Numbered from the stretch's first letter, positions 39,901 to 48,968 are shown. The stretch is DNA of 64,000 nucleotides from Xestospongia bergquistia (GCA_963965975.1 OZ014417.1:2399821-2463820); one strand, 5' to 3'. Notes: generated from the letters alone by a model not told the origin. Translations and numbers: made by a program.

Positions 39901-40406
39901 AAACTAATACATACCTAAACCTAAATGTGCATGCATTCTGCTTACAGCAGGCATACATATCAACTAGTAATTAATAAACATGTAAATTAATGAATATTAA
40001 TAGCGTGAATAATTATTTTCGATAACAAGATAAAACTCAGCTAAAAGATCACAACTTGTAAGAAAATATCATTTGATAAACAACTTCAGTTATGAAGAAG
40101 CTGTGTAGTCTATTTCTAAGTACTTTTTCCTATCATACATACCTTATAAAATTGTGAAAGATCTTACTAGTTGTAAAATAATCAATAATGGTAAATTTCT
40201 GCTGAAATAAACCTATGAGGGATCTTTTACACTTACTTTAAAACATAGTGTAATAGATTGAATGTAACAGTCATTTTTCTGTTTCAATCTCTACGTGTAC
40301 ATACTTAACAATATTGTTTTAATTTAATGCTAACTCATTACTAATAACTCATTACTAATAAAATTACAATTCTTACCTGCTCTTCCAATGAAAATTGACC
40401 TGCCAT
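17339..40406 (-). CDS. Giant ankyrin / Roc-COR / Death / P-loop / Death x3 / ZU5-like membrane protein (27 exons)
   Basis: I traced 27 minus-strand exons with GT-AG borders. Phases agree at every junction and the total is 7,674 nt (2,557 codons plus stop at 17,339-17,341). In order: start exon 40377-40406; ankyrin exons 39473-39556, 38990-39106, 38030-38125, 37129-37227, 34191-34289 and 32886-32987; Roc exon 29822-31891; 29586-29673; Death 29193-29465; linkers 28930-28992 and 27412-27447; second GTPase-like exon 22999-25260; Death 22646-22954; 21728-21799; Death 21368-21676; Death 20319-20576; basic linkers 19712-19792 and 19604-19666; TM 18836-18913; ZU5-like 18193-18740; 18003-18137; 17824-17956; 17728-17775; TM 17593-17682; TM 17443-17517; last exon 17339-17394. 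The N-terminal half resembles the ankyrin-Roc-COR-Death part of DAPK1 without a kinase. A role in apoptotic or immune-type signalling at a membrane is inferred. An alternative is two genes split near 28,990, where an in-frame ATG exists. Confidence 0.75.
19604..19792 (-). CDS. Two duplicated basic linker exons of the giant gene
   Basis: Exon 19712-19792 codes DSQEVHDSLKKDSSKKRKLQ followed by EENLEQL. Exon 19604-19666 codes EVSKEESSKKRMLQEERSNF. The shared K-E/D-SSKKR-LQEE core shows a small exon duplication. They are highly charged, probably helical or coiled, and lie just before the first transmembrane helix, so they are likely a juxtamembrane cytosolic stretch. Both are phase 1-1. Confidence 0.68.
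20230..20318 (-). CDS. Possible alternative C-terminus: transmembrane tail by intron retention
   Basis: If the donor of the fourth Death exon is not used, the frame continues 29 codons: GITCNNYCFYFVVLG, then IIVLLIAVVIVFVK, then TAA at 20,230-20,232. This is a convincing single membrane helix of about 20 residues directly before a stop, as in tail-anchored proteins. It would yield a form with Death domains on a membrane but without the ZU5-like part. Random intron sequence in AT-rich DNA can look hydrophobic, so only transcript data can decide. Confidence 0.35.
20319..20576 (-). CDS. Fourth Death-type exon of the giant gene
   Basis: 258 nt, phase 1-1: ELKVNEAFLFLEEHKFKSSE, then WCTLARALDIPFKERRK, NHDWVLEETLDYWITHHPNQ and PSLEELTRAVEKC. 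It is shorter than the two before it, but the W, the LDYWI and the SLEEL helix positions fit a Death-fold. Related exons stand at 48,969-49,271 and, broken, at 15,480-15,730. Reading through its donor gives a hydrophobic tail (see the entry at 20,230-20,318). Confidence 0.75.
21368..21799 (-). CDS. Acidic linker exon and third Death-domain exon of the giant gene
   Basis: Exon 21728-21799 codes RNKDRVCAKEAELINEDMSD. Exon 21368-21676 (309 nt, phase 1-1) codes a Death-type domain: VLTKLVCIDASWRGIGLDLG, VSNNDLDGLAESNKSNQTKL and VLQKWIEMDGQCTPVTWKVI. It is about 85% identical by eye to the exon at 50,955-51,263, so it is under constraint or recently duplicated. The open frame that runs on past the donor into 21,336 is intron. 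Confidence 0.76.
22646..22954 (-). CDS. Second Death-domain exon of the giant gene
   Basis: 309 nt, phase 1-1. The frame reads KRPELRHLVELLAPISSKWE, then LLGTQLGVEENFIEGLRN and VLQKWIDTKPTPVTWKKIIQ, ending in a basic tail. The conserved SKWELLG..LGV and LQKWID..PTPVTW motifs mark a Death-type domain. It directly follows the GTPase exon, as the Death domain follows COR in DAPK1. Same length and phases as the next Death exon, so they look like duplicated cassettes. Confidence 0.78.
22999..25260 (-). CDS. Second P-loop GTPase-like exon of the giant gene (residues about 1053-1806)
   Basis: A single 2,262-nt exon (754 codons). P-loop GPARVGKT lies at about residue 1078. Then comes an acidic, repetitive insert of about 100 residues (1160-1260, with doubled 'TKSQEPDHNI/TELQEPGHNI' motifs), then FIDSGGQIQFQQIL (switch II-like) at about 1284, LMLVISLAD, and IATHRDEYD (G4-like THRD) at about 1387. 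A long COR- or winged-helix-like tail follows, with LFWYGYEILLR, VFIDPYSLIQVVNEL and a Cys pair in FYCPCGKQPRH. The family is a Roc-related P-loop NTPase; I do not know a standard name. The upstream border is the acceptor ctatag at 25261-25266, supported by the matching border in the copy at 53,336; the ATG at 25,280-25,282 therefore falls in the intron. Confidence 0.78.
25442..25766. mobile_element. Foldback MITE-like element in an intron
   Basis: The left arm, starting 'ctatggaatacaaactacaa' at 25442, is the reverse complement of the right arm ending 'gtagtttgtattctatag' at 25766. The arms continue to pair further in ('gcatattcaaaattcac' against 'gaattttgaatatgc'). Total length is about 325 bp with imperfect arms of at least 50 bp and a short centre. 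This is the form of a foldback miniature transposon. No coding content is real here; the minus frame at 25607-25831 is incidental. Confidence 0.65.
27412..28992 (-). CDS. Two short acidic linker exons of the giant gene
   Basis: Exon 28930-28992 codes MTKGSSDISDDDLLELLTIT after one alanine- or serine-completing split codon. Exon 27412-27447 codes DDPEDATLDQRI. Both are phase 1-1 and join in frame to the Death exon before and the GTPase exon after. The ATG at 28,988-28,990 could also serve as a start for a shorter protein beginning with the second GTPase module, which is the main alternative to one giant gene. Confidence 0.6.
29193..29673 (-). CDS. First Death-domain exon of the giant gene, with the short exon before it
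   Basis: Exon 29586-29673 (VLSSHPLTLDENIKVSKDRL) joins in phase to exon 29193-29465. The latter reads KKNELLQLMSGIASKWYIIG, then EVLGIKYTYLASLQNKISRD and WMDTMPKPVTWNTILQVMES. The six-helix spacing, the W in 'LQLWMD' and the TW before the last helices fit a Death-fold domain. Such domains recruit other Death-fold proteins. Position between the two GTPase modules is the same as that of the module at 54,595-54,897 in the degraded paralogue. Confidence 0.72.
29822..31891 (-). CDS. Roc GTPase plus COR-like exon of the giant gene (residues about 210-899)
   Basis: A single 2,070-nt exon of 690 codons. It opens with a last ankyrin repeat (RGNSLLHLACANSKVDIISY). A Ras-like GTPase of Roc type follows, with P-loop GSVGAGKSS at about residue 288, a switch II DFAGHQEYYSSH at about 346, the hydrophobic strand AVFIIVIDSTKG, and a G4-like VGSFAD at about 413. 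Roc domains commonly replace NKxD by such variants. The rest, through the donor at 29,821, is a COR-like region rich in hydrophobic strands (for example LIDFLISMEFCHVIDSDTLD). In ROCO proteins such as LRRK2, MASL1 and DAPK1, Roc and COR work as one GTP-controlled dimerising unit. Smaller frames across it on both strands are shadows. Confidence 0.82.
32700..34600. repeat. Segmental duplication, copy 2
   Basis: Partner of 620-2,510. It holds ankyrin exons 32886-32987 and 34191-34289 of the giant gene and their introns. The left part (32,704 onward) begins matching at 'ctttttgtcaattaattt'. Confidence 0.85.
33290..36780. repeat. Nested tandem duplications inside intron 5 of the giant gene
   Basis: The landmark 'ttgcaaaatgagttgctaag' occurs at about 33,475, 35,341 and 36,765. 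The stretch from about 34,615 to 35,340 repeats at about 36,040-36,765, a step near 1,425 bp. The stretch from 33,300 to 34,130 repeats at 35,190-36,030. Only the first unit keeps the ankyrin exon; the second lost it where the sequence jumps at about 36,025. Minus frames such as 36412-36630 are repeat sequence, not genes. Confidence 0.75.
37129..40406 (-). CDS. Start exon and first ankyrin exons of the giant gene
   Basis: The start exon 40377-40406 codes MAGQFSLEEQ; the ATG is at 40404-40406. Next come LWLSARDGNLEKAKQVLQKG (39473-39556), IGDGKGRYVVQATPYAVAYI (38990-39106), DEILLAAAVRGQVDIVKETL (38030-38125) and NWNTALHLASGNDHKETVQL (37129-37227). All introns are phase 0. The repeats start degenerate and become canonical toward the Roc side, as is common for capping repeats. 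The short start exon parallels MSQEEL in the left-hand paralogue, which supports the start. Confidence 0.75.
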
Positions 40407-40570
40407 TGCCAGAAGAGGGTTGGTACTAATGATTTGATCTCTAATAGAACATAAATATAAATGTAATATATCTGGTATACACTATGTGACAAAATATCTT
40501 TTATATATAACAAAGAGAGTAAAGTGTATGTTCTTTATTTATGATCACTGTAAAATGATTACATTATTAA

Positions 40571-41198
40571 CCTCGCTGTGCGTGGGCGCATATCGAGGGT
40601 TACTGTAGTTTGTCAGTGTTTGTGTGTGTCTGTCTCTCTGTTACCCGGGCAAATGGGTTTGAACTGCTTTAACTCGCCAAACAAGGCACTGGTAGCTACC
40701 AAACTATAGTGGACGGTAGCAAAACATCTGTACTTCTTAAGAATACTTCCAAAAGGAGCATCAAACGAACAAAAAGCTTTAAAAGTCTGAAAAACCTTTG
40801 AAAAAAAGCAGAGCTTTCAGTGAAGACTCGAAAATTCAATAAAAATCTCCTGCATATAGCTTATAACATTTTCTAACTTTTTAAAGTGAGAATTTTTGCA
40901 AAAACACTTCTTTGGAAAGTTATGACAGTTTTACTAACTTTTGGTAGTTATCTTTGTCGATACATTGAGCGCGAACTAAAAACACTAGCACCATAGCTGT
41001 CATTGGAGAATAACTAACTTTACTAAGAAGTTGGAAAGTATAGGACCTTTTGTCAATTAGAGTCCAAAGTACCCAGTAGAATATGCACTAAAAGGCAAAG
41101 CTTTATTTCCCTTGGATTGAAGAGAAATGCTGAGTCATCAATAATCATCTTGGACATCACGTGAGATTACGTCACTTGAAAATAAGACCGCTGCGAGG
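40571..41198. mobile_element. MITE-like element with TTAA flanks (piggyBac type)
   Basis: The element starts CCTCGCTGTGCG and ends CGCTGCGAGG, so the ends are inverted over at least eight bases. TTAA stands directly outside both ends (40567-40570 and 41199-41202), as expected for piggyBac-type insertion. Length is 628 bp with no usable frame. Its higher GC content and tgtgtgtgtctgtctctctg tract differ from the surroundings. It lies about 160 bp upstream of the giant gene's start codon and so may touch its promoter. Confidence 0.62.
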
Positions 41199-41202
41199 TT
41201 AA

Positions 41203-41770
41203 GCTCTTTAGTGCATTACATTTTCATAGCAACATCATCTCTAATCAAACAATTTAACGTTAAAGTAAATAATGGGACTATCATTTCTAACATCGACAGT
41301 TAAAAGGATAAAAAAATATGGCTTGGGTTAACACAGCCTCAATTCTACTATGTTTGTAACTGTTGTAAACGCAGTCACCTTTTCAGACATATCCAGAACC
41401 CCAAGATGGAAGATAATCTGATGTTTTAGTTCTTGACACAAGAAGTCCTAAGTCCAATTATAACGTTTAACCTTGCATATCCCACTTTGGCATAAAACTC
41501 CACCCCAAAATGTCTGTAAACTTAAATCATTGGTAGATAATACATTAATAGTCCTATATTGTATGGTTCTACTTATATTTAGTGTAAGATAACACGTGAT
41601 AACAACCCTATATTTCCTGCCAAGCCTAAAATAGTTTAGATGCCACACATGTCACAGTGATGATAATAATGTTTATTTGCAATGATTAATGTACATATCC
41701 TTCTCTTATGTTAAGAAAATAAACTACCTTTTATTGTGTAGTGTGGTAGTTTATGGACTAGAATTAGCCC
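41203..41770. other. Intergenic, nothing recognised
   Basis: No supported gene. The minus frame 41448-41648 shows no recognisable motif or splice context. Confidence 0.4.
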
Positions 41771-41775
41771 TGTAG

Positions 41776-41806
41776 CCAGGCGTTCGCGAAAGAAAAGAAC
41801 GCCTGG
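41776..41806. other. Perfect 10-bp stem-loop
   Basis: ccaggcgttc (41776-41785) pairs exactly with gaacgcctgg (41797-41806) around an 11-base loop. It is GC-rich in an AT-rich region and lies about 100 bp before the reverse-transcriptase fossil, so it may be part of that element's end. Confidence 0.55.
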
Positions 41807-41879
41807 TAACTACTGTTTGCGCATGCATTTAATTTCCACAGATTTCTTGTAAAATAATATAGAAACTTGGAAGAAACTG

Positions 41880-43330
41880 TGCTCTCTTAGCTTGTTATCT
41901 GAGAATACAGACATGCCTGTGTGCTGTCAGTGCAACGGTAGTGGGCTCTGTAAGGGTTGCTTCTGTGTCAAGCATGGTAGATGATGCATTGACTGTCTTT
42001 AAGAAATGGCCACTGTAGCAACCACGGAATTTCCACCTCTGTTGATCCTGAACATCATTCTCCTTCTCCATCAAGTCCAAATGTTTATGACTCTCCTCGA
42101 TCCATTATGCCTATAATAAAGGCTGACACCCCTAATGTTCGCATTAGCGCTCTTCTTGCTTTTAAGCCCATGTCAAGCATCAATTGCACATGAGGAGACT
42201 TGTCAGGACACGAGTTATCAGATGCCATTGATGATGCCTACAGTCAGATAGTTAATTGGAAACCAAATCTTTTAAAGGTTCCATCTGGGGCCAGTGGTAA
42301 GCACTTTGTTGCTGAATTGGCTCATCTTTTTGAGGTCTTTGCACCTGGATTTGCACTTGAAGCTTTCGCCATGAAGGATGCAATGACTTTACCAACTCTG
42401 ATGCTCCAAAAACCAAATGCTAAGTCCAAAGCCTGTGATCACATCTCTTGTCTCCAACGCAGATTGACATTATGGGAAAAAAGAAGACATTATTGAGCTC
42501 CTTCAGGAAGGAAGAGCAATTCAGAGATCTTTAACTGGTTTGAGAAAGGGATGTCAAGGATGATGTCATGATAACACACAAGTTTTCTCAGCTTATGATG
42601 GAGGGTAGAGTCAGAGCTGCTTCACAGTTGTTAAATAGGGAAACTGGATCTGGTCCATGATGGTTTTCAGTGATGGATCAGACAGGACAGTTAGAGATAT
42701 TCTTGATGATAAGCATCCTGACTCTGAACCTGCACATGCTGACACCATTCTGAATGAGGATTTGAATAACACTAACTTCCATCCTATCCTCTTTAACAGT
42801 ACCACAGCTGAAGTCATTTGAAATTCTGCCCTTCATATTGAAGGCTCTGCAGGACCTTCTGGGGTGAATGCACTGAGTTGGAGGTGGATTTGTACTGCAT
42901 TTGGTCAGAAATCTAACGATATATGTTCACCTCTGGCAGCTGTCGCTAGAAGGATTCGCACTACATATGTTGATCCACTAAGCCTGATGGCGTACACTTC
43001 CTGTCACCTGGTTCTGTTGGAGAAATGCCCAGGAGTGCAACCAGTAGGGATAGGAGAAGTTGTCCACAGGATTATTTGGTCGGAAAAATGTTATGAGAAC
43101 TGTGAAGAGCAATCTTGTTGGCTTGATTCAATTATGTGCAGGGTAGGATCCAGGATGTGAAGCAGCTATTAGAAATTGAGTACGTGTCAAGAATGGAATA
43201 AAGAATAAAGAACTGCACCCCATCAACTGGGTCATTATTTGGAATTTCAAAATATGTGAGGGTTCGCGGAAGAAATTGAAATAGGAATTCAAATGTCTGT
43301 CTGTGGCTTCCATTGATCCTCATTCAGAAG
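41880..43330 (+). mobile_element. Fossil retroelement with reverse-transcriptase remnants
   Basis: Plus-strand pieces (clearest at 42200-42496 and 42864-43160) look like the region before and the first part of a reverse transcriptase of a type common in sponge and cnidarian genomes. A small Cys-rich stretch precedes them at about 41,910. The family is uncertain: non-LTR-like or DIRS-like, and I cannot separate these by eye. It is clearly broken, with several frame breaks, and it is truncated before the catalytic half. No flanking long repeats were seen. It looks old, but younger than the surrounding noncoding repeats because stretches are still readable. Confidence 0.55.
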
Positions 43331-43465
43331 CTGTTTTTTCAAATAGTTATTTCATGATGATCAAAAAAGCATTACCTTGCACAGAGTAGTGCTTGGGCAA
43401 TTTACTGCAGGCATGTACAGCATGTCAGGTAGTCTCATAATTATTATGGATCATGTTTTGTATAT

Positions 43466-43489
43466 TGATATATATATATATATATAATA
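43466..43489. repeat. (AT)n microsatellite
   Basis: About 24 bp of pure alternating AT. Confidence 0.85.
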
Positions 43490-44311
43490 TAATGTCCTTT
43501 CATTTTATTGTATGTTTATCTTTAACTTTCAACACATTTAGCGACCAATGAATGTTATTTATCCTGACAATGTTTCTTGTCCCTAATCAATGCTGTTGAA
43601 TTACTTTCTTCTAAAACATTTATAGGATGATTTCTAGGTATCCCACAATGGCTATGGACCTTTTTGTTTTAATTAGCTGGAGGACAGAAGTAGACAAAGA
43701 CAGACATCATTGAAACCTTATGTGTCTGCTTGTGATCACCAAATAATGAGGGATCTCATCAGTTTACCATCTTGTATAGGCAGTTTGGCTGTTGTGAGCC
43801 CAGTTGTGAAATCAGATAACCAGTACAACCATTCTGGAAAGCCACTGCTCCTATACATATCATCAACCTTTTAAAACAGTGAGTAAGAGACTTTCCTTAT
43901 GAAACTATCTGTGATCAAAATTAATGTCAAGAAAGAAGTGTAAAAGGAGAGGAGAAAGGTACAAACAACATTTGCAACTGAACTATCATTATTCCCTGCT
44001 TTATTTAAGTATGCTTTGGAAGTTGCAAAAGAAAAAGGAACATCCAAATGACTTACTTTTCTACTAATTGGCTTTGCCGTACACAAATGAGCCTTTAAAG
44101 ATGCTCTGTTACTGTGATATGGATGGCGTCCTACTCTCCTACCAAGTGTATCTGCAAGAAACGATTTACAGTCAATTGTAAATTGAGTTGCTCTTTTGGG
44201 GGGTTCCTACTAAACTTGACAAGAGACTAGCAGAGCCTCAATTAATCTCGCCCTCTGCGATATTCTAATTTTACTTTATATTCTGCTTTGAAGTCTTCCA
44301 AAAATGTTCCA
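43490..44311. other. Intergenic, possible further transposon debris
   Basis: A plus-strand stretch around 43,900-44,090 is lysine-rich and fragmentary. I cannot assign it. No complete gene is visible. Confidence 0.3.
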
Positions 44312-44463
44312 ATTCCAATTCTATTTTCTATAATTCAATGACTACTAAAATCCTATACCCCTACCCTAACTGGATACATGTCACTTCACTCCATTATAAA
44401 AGACAGCTTGCGGTTTTCGCGCTCCACTCTCACTCATTGAGCGATGGAAAATAGAATTGGAAT
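44312..44463. repeat. Inverted repeat with 30-bp arms
   Basis: 'attccaattctattttct' at 44312 onward pairs with 'ggaaaatagaattggaat' ending at 44463. The arms extend to about 30 bp with a few mismatches and enclose about 90 bp. This could be a small foldback element or the scar of one. Confidence 0.55.
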
Positions 44464-45258
44464 GTCCACCTTCAGCTCCCGTACCTTAGATACGCATTTC
44501 AAAGCCAGAATGGATTTTGTCACTGATAGCTTGGCATATCGAGCGCATGGAGTAGAGATTTCCTAACTCCACCCATAATCTTTCTAAAAACCTAGGCTAA
44601 TTGCACACTCCCAAAATGTGATGTTACTAACGGAGCACCATACACTTTAACACTGATATCTCTAATTAACTAACCAGAGTATAAGTGTATAAATATAACA
44701 TAACATTATAATTTATATTTTTGTCTAAGTAGCAATACTAGATGACATTAACAAATAGCACTTTATTTACTTACAATCGTCTTGATCAGAGACACTGTTC
44801 AATTCAGTGGGTCAGATCCTTCCTTCTTGTTGTCTGCAAAGCATTCTGTATATGCTACATAATATATCATCATATGATATTGTGATGGGAAATGGGTGGG
44901 TCTTAAATGATCTCAAAATACTGCGTCTTATTTACATAATAATACAAGTGAATATATTCATGATATTTATTAATGGAGCGTTATGAGGTAGTGTTATCTA
45001 TACCATAGATAGTATAGACTATGTGACTGGGATTAGAAACACCCATGCACTTCCGGTACACTCCTTGTCATCTCCATCTGACAAGCATGTAAACTATGGC
45101 TTAAAGTGCTCCTGTTTCTTATGAAACATGTATGTTGTATTTTTAGAATTTTACTTCAATTAAGTGTCACTTTATAATAAATATACCTACCACATCTATT
45201 CACAAAAGCATTAGTATATACGTTTTTGTGGTACTGCAGCATCCATTTTCCATTGAGT
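44464..45258. other. Intergenic with one orphan exon-like piece
   Basis: At about 44,776-44,836 the minus strand has acceptor ctttgcag, an open stretch DNKKEGSDPLN followed by a stop, and a donor gtaagt. It resembles the acidic linker exons of the Roc-Death genes and may be a stray exon. Otherwise nothing is recognised. Confidence 0.35.
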
Positions 45259-46800
45259 GAGATTATTGAACATTGTCACCTGTTACCAATGAATATTATA
45301 ATTACATTGTTTCACTGAGAATGACACCCTTCATACTTTATTTCCACGATATCTGATAACCTCTTGGTGGTCATGTGGCAACAAACAGACCTACATGAAA
45401 GTCTATATTTTAGTTTGTTTAATACATTAACACTAATATGAAAGTTACAAACAAAATAATAATTCATAAATCGTACTATAATTTCAGTGAATCGTTGACT
45501 AGAGGATTAAAGAATTGGCCCCAGTGGCTGTGAAGCAACCATAGAAAAGTTGAAAAAAGTAATCAGAGAGATGTTTCTAGCATAATCAGTCACACCCATC
45601 ATTATAGTGCTCACAGTTAAAGTTAATGATTATTGGTTGCTATATACATTAGTGTTCAAAGAATACAGTTTAATTTCATTTGTATTACTTTCAATTGTTG
45701 CATATGACACTAGATTGACCAAAGCAAATGGACATCTAAGTAATGGTCCAAAATGATTTTACAATTTTTTTTCAATGACAATTCTTACCAGTTCGAGCAT
45801 GTTGTTCTAACTAGTGATGATTGGTCCATTGCTATTTTCCATTGTAGTGAGGTTATTGAACATTGTAACCTGTTAACAATGAATATTATAATTACATTGT
45901 TTCACTGAGAATGACACCCTTGAACATTGTCACCTGTTACCAATGAATATTATAATTACATTGTTTCACTGAGAATGACACCCTTCATACTTTATTTCCA
46001 CCATATCTGATAACCTCTTGGTGGTCATGTGGCAACAAATAGACCTACATGAAAGTCAATATTTTAGTTTGTTTAATACACTAACACTAATATGAAAGTT
46101 ACAAACAAAATATAATTCATAAATCGTACTATAATTTCAGTGAATCACTGACTAGAGGATTAAAGAATTGGCCTCAGTGGCTGTGAAGCAACCATAGAAA
46201 AGTTGAAAAAAGTAATCAGAGAGATGTTTCTAGCATAATCAGTCACACCCATCATTATAGTGCTCACAGTTAAAGTTAATGATTATTGTTTGCTATATAC
46301 ATTAGTGTTCAAAGAATACAGTTTAATTTCATTTGTATTACTTTCAATTGTTGCATATGACAATAGATTGACCAAAGCAAATGGATATCTAAGTAACGGT
46401 CCAAAATGATTTTACAATTTTTTTTCAATGACAATTCTTACCAGTTCAAGCATGTCATTCTAACTAGTGATGATTGGTCCATTTCTATTTTCCATTGTAG
46501 TGAGGTTATTGAACATTGTAACCTGTTAACAATGAATATTGTAATTACATTGTTTCACTGAGAATGACACCCTTCATACTTTATTTCCACCATATCCGAT
46601 AACCTCTTGGTGGTCATGTGGCAACAAATAGACCTACATGAAAGTCAATATTTTAGTTTGTTTAATACACTAACACTAATATGAAAGTTACAAACAAAAT
46701 AATAATTCATATATTGTACTATAATTTCAGTGAATCACTGACTAGAGGATTAAAGAATTGGCCCCAGTGGCTGTGAAGCACCCATAGAAAAGTTGAAAAA
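45259..46800. repeat. Tandem array of repeat R (about 2.5 units of about 590 bp)
   Basis: The landmark 'cacccttcatactttatttc' recurs at about 45,327, 45,981 and 46,569. Units are very similar, so the tandem event is recent. A 73-bp internal repeat at about 45,876-45,990 lengthens the first step by about 66 bp. Single diverged copies stand at 8,023-8,645 and 47,577-48,020. No coding function is seen. Confidence 0.85.
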
Positions 46801-47576
46801 GTTATGTAAATCATGAAATTGTGGCTTTCTCATACTTTTGGCCTGGATGGACTTTGATTTTAATAAGACTTCTATAAAAGAGGATGCTTTATATAAAATC
46901 CTAAGTTTTTACGTAAAAATAATATTAATAAGCTTTCTCCTTTATGGTTTTCATGGCACAAAGAACAACATCATGCCATCCCTAGCTACATAGACAGTGC
47001 TACTACCTGTCTGATTACAAGTTCAACTCACATGTCTACATTACAAACGAGTGGCAAGTAGTGATCTACTAATTATGTAATCATGAAATAATTATTAAAG
47101 TTTTTCCTGCATGGAAATTTAAACAGCTACTATATCAATGGAAGTAATGGCCAAACTTGTTTACAGATAAGTAATGAGTCTATCAAGCTATGTAATAAGT
47201 GCATACATACTAGACTGAAGAGCATATGTCATGTTAGGTCAAGTCTGGACTATATTCTATCCACTTGTCATATTTAAGATATATAATAAAAGCTTTGTCA
47301 TAGCCAATATCATGAGACGTAATGGCATTGAAGTACTGCTAATGCCCATGCTATTATTACAAAGTTTTAATATACAATCAATGATTTGTTGTGTATTTGC
47401 AATGTTTGGAGATATAGCTTGATCTTGTTTATTGACTATTTAGCTTTAATAGTTTTAGTAACAACTATTGGGAATTATTGTCAAGAGGTAACTATATTAT
47501 TTAGTTACCACATCTATTCACAAAAACATGAATATATAAGTATTTCTAGTACTACAGCATCCTATTTTTTAATCTT
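46801..47576. other. Intergenic, nothing recognised
   Basis: Between two R repeats. Open frames at 47231-47422 and 47386-47607 are hydrophobic AT-rich readings without family resemblance. A short stretch at about 46,955-47,020 resembles intron sequence at about 28,790-28,850. Confidence 0.4.
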
Positions 47577-48020
47577 AGTGAGGTCTGTGAACATTGTCAC
47601 CTGTTAACAATGAATATTATAATCACAATGTTTCACTGAGAATGACACCCTTCATACTTTATTTGCACCATACTTGATAACCTCTTTGGTGTAATGTGGC
47701 AACAAACAGACCTACATGAAAGTCAATATTTTGGTACATTTAATACAGACAATACCTAACACTAATATGAAAGTTACAAGCAAAATTATAATTTATAAAT
47801 TATTCTATAATTACAGTGAAACACAGACTGGAGGATTAAAGAACCAAAGCAAATGGACATCTAAGTAATGGTCCAAAATGATATTACAATTTTTTACAAT
47901 GACAATTCTTAAGGTTCAATCATGTCATTCTAACAAGCTATAATCTATCAATTGGCTTGGTTCACATTCAAGCTAACAGCATCCCTGTAAAATAATGGTT
48001 AAGCTTCTCACAATACACAG
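47577..48020. repeat. Dispersed repeat R, single copy beside the DEPDC5 exon
   Basis: Same family as 8,023-8,645, including the end 'agcttctcacaatacacagtaa', after which this copy runs straight into the DEPDC5 terminal exon. Confidence 0.75.
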
Positions 48021-48027
48021 TAATAGT

Positions 48028-48249
48028 CAGAAGAGGACAGGTAGTTCTCCATATAAGACAGGTGGTTTAGACAGCAAGTTTGAGTGTGGCTTTAAATAGT
48101 TTTGTAATAGCTATTATTTGAGGCAGAAATCAACTGAGCAAAGTATATTACTCAAATATGAGGAATTAATAGAGAGATTTAGTTATTTCTGTACAACTTG
48201 TAATGAAGAATTAGCTGTATTGTGTAGTAAGATTTTACATACTGTTTAA
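48028..48249 (+). pseudogene. depdc5: Truncated copy of the DEPDC5 terminal exon
   Basis: Matches the second half of the exon at 14,352-14,718: RRTGSSPYKTGGLDSKFECG, then a TAG where the other copy has TGG (FKW), then FCNSYYLRQKSTEQSILLKY and the tail to TAA at 48,247-48,249. The first part, including RFGF, is missing and is replaced by repeat R. It cannot act as a last exon. Its tail-to-tail position to the Roc-Death paralogue at 48,969 onward repeats the layout at 14,352-17,339. Confidence 0.78.
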
Positions 48250-48968
48250 CAATGATACTCCATAAAATTAAGTAATAGCAATTAAATTGCAATTCTTTTG
48301 CCATCATCCTTTAAAATGTAACAACTATATGATTACATAAGTCGTTTTCATTACAATTTTTCATCAGTTTAAGTAACTGCTGAATACATCATTTTGAATG
48401 TTGAAAGCAATATCTATAATTTTCAAACTGATGTTGCAAACGTTAAGTACTCCTCATTAGACAATGAAATCAGTGACAGTACATATATATAGCCACAACA
48501 CAAAGCTGAATAGTGCTCTATAATTATTAATTACCATGTGCACATTTCCTGTTATGTGATAATCTATTTATTTAATTGAAATGTTGATGAAAACTTTGTT
48601 AATTAACTATGACTAAAATTCTAAAAATATCAATATGACAATATTATTTTTTTCAAAAAATAACCACTATATACATGAGTATAGAATGTATTATTTATTT
48701 GTGTTTACGTAGACATGAACGACCAACTTTTTTACTGAAATATGAACGACCAACCATAACAGCAATTAACATTACTGATATACATGTAGCAGCCAATGAT
48801 AAGATTCTTTTGATTTATAAGACGAAAAGACTCTGTAACAATAAACACAGATTTACTATAATGATTATATACCATATTATGTAGTTATATATAATTCTTT
48901 ATCAAATATAAATGAGGCTACTACATGCACTGAAAAAGTCTTAAGGTACCATTTTAATGAGCAATTAC
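48250..48968. other. Region between DEPDC5 copy and Roc-Death paralogue, possible last exon
   Basis: At about 48,700-48,835 the minus strand has an acceptor (gttacag) and then, in the phase set by the next exon upstream, ESFRLINQKNLIIGCYMYIS and a stop after about 33 codons. In another frame the same DNA reads LAATCISVMLIAVMV, a membrane-helix-like stretch ending RSCLRKHK and stop, but a stop codon blocks that frame near the acceptor. I take it as the decayed 3' exon of the paralogue. Confidence 0.35.

Noticed and set aside
48675-48884. Plus-strand 69-codon frame
   Set aside because: It opposes the probable 3' exon of the minus-strand paralogue and resembles no family.
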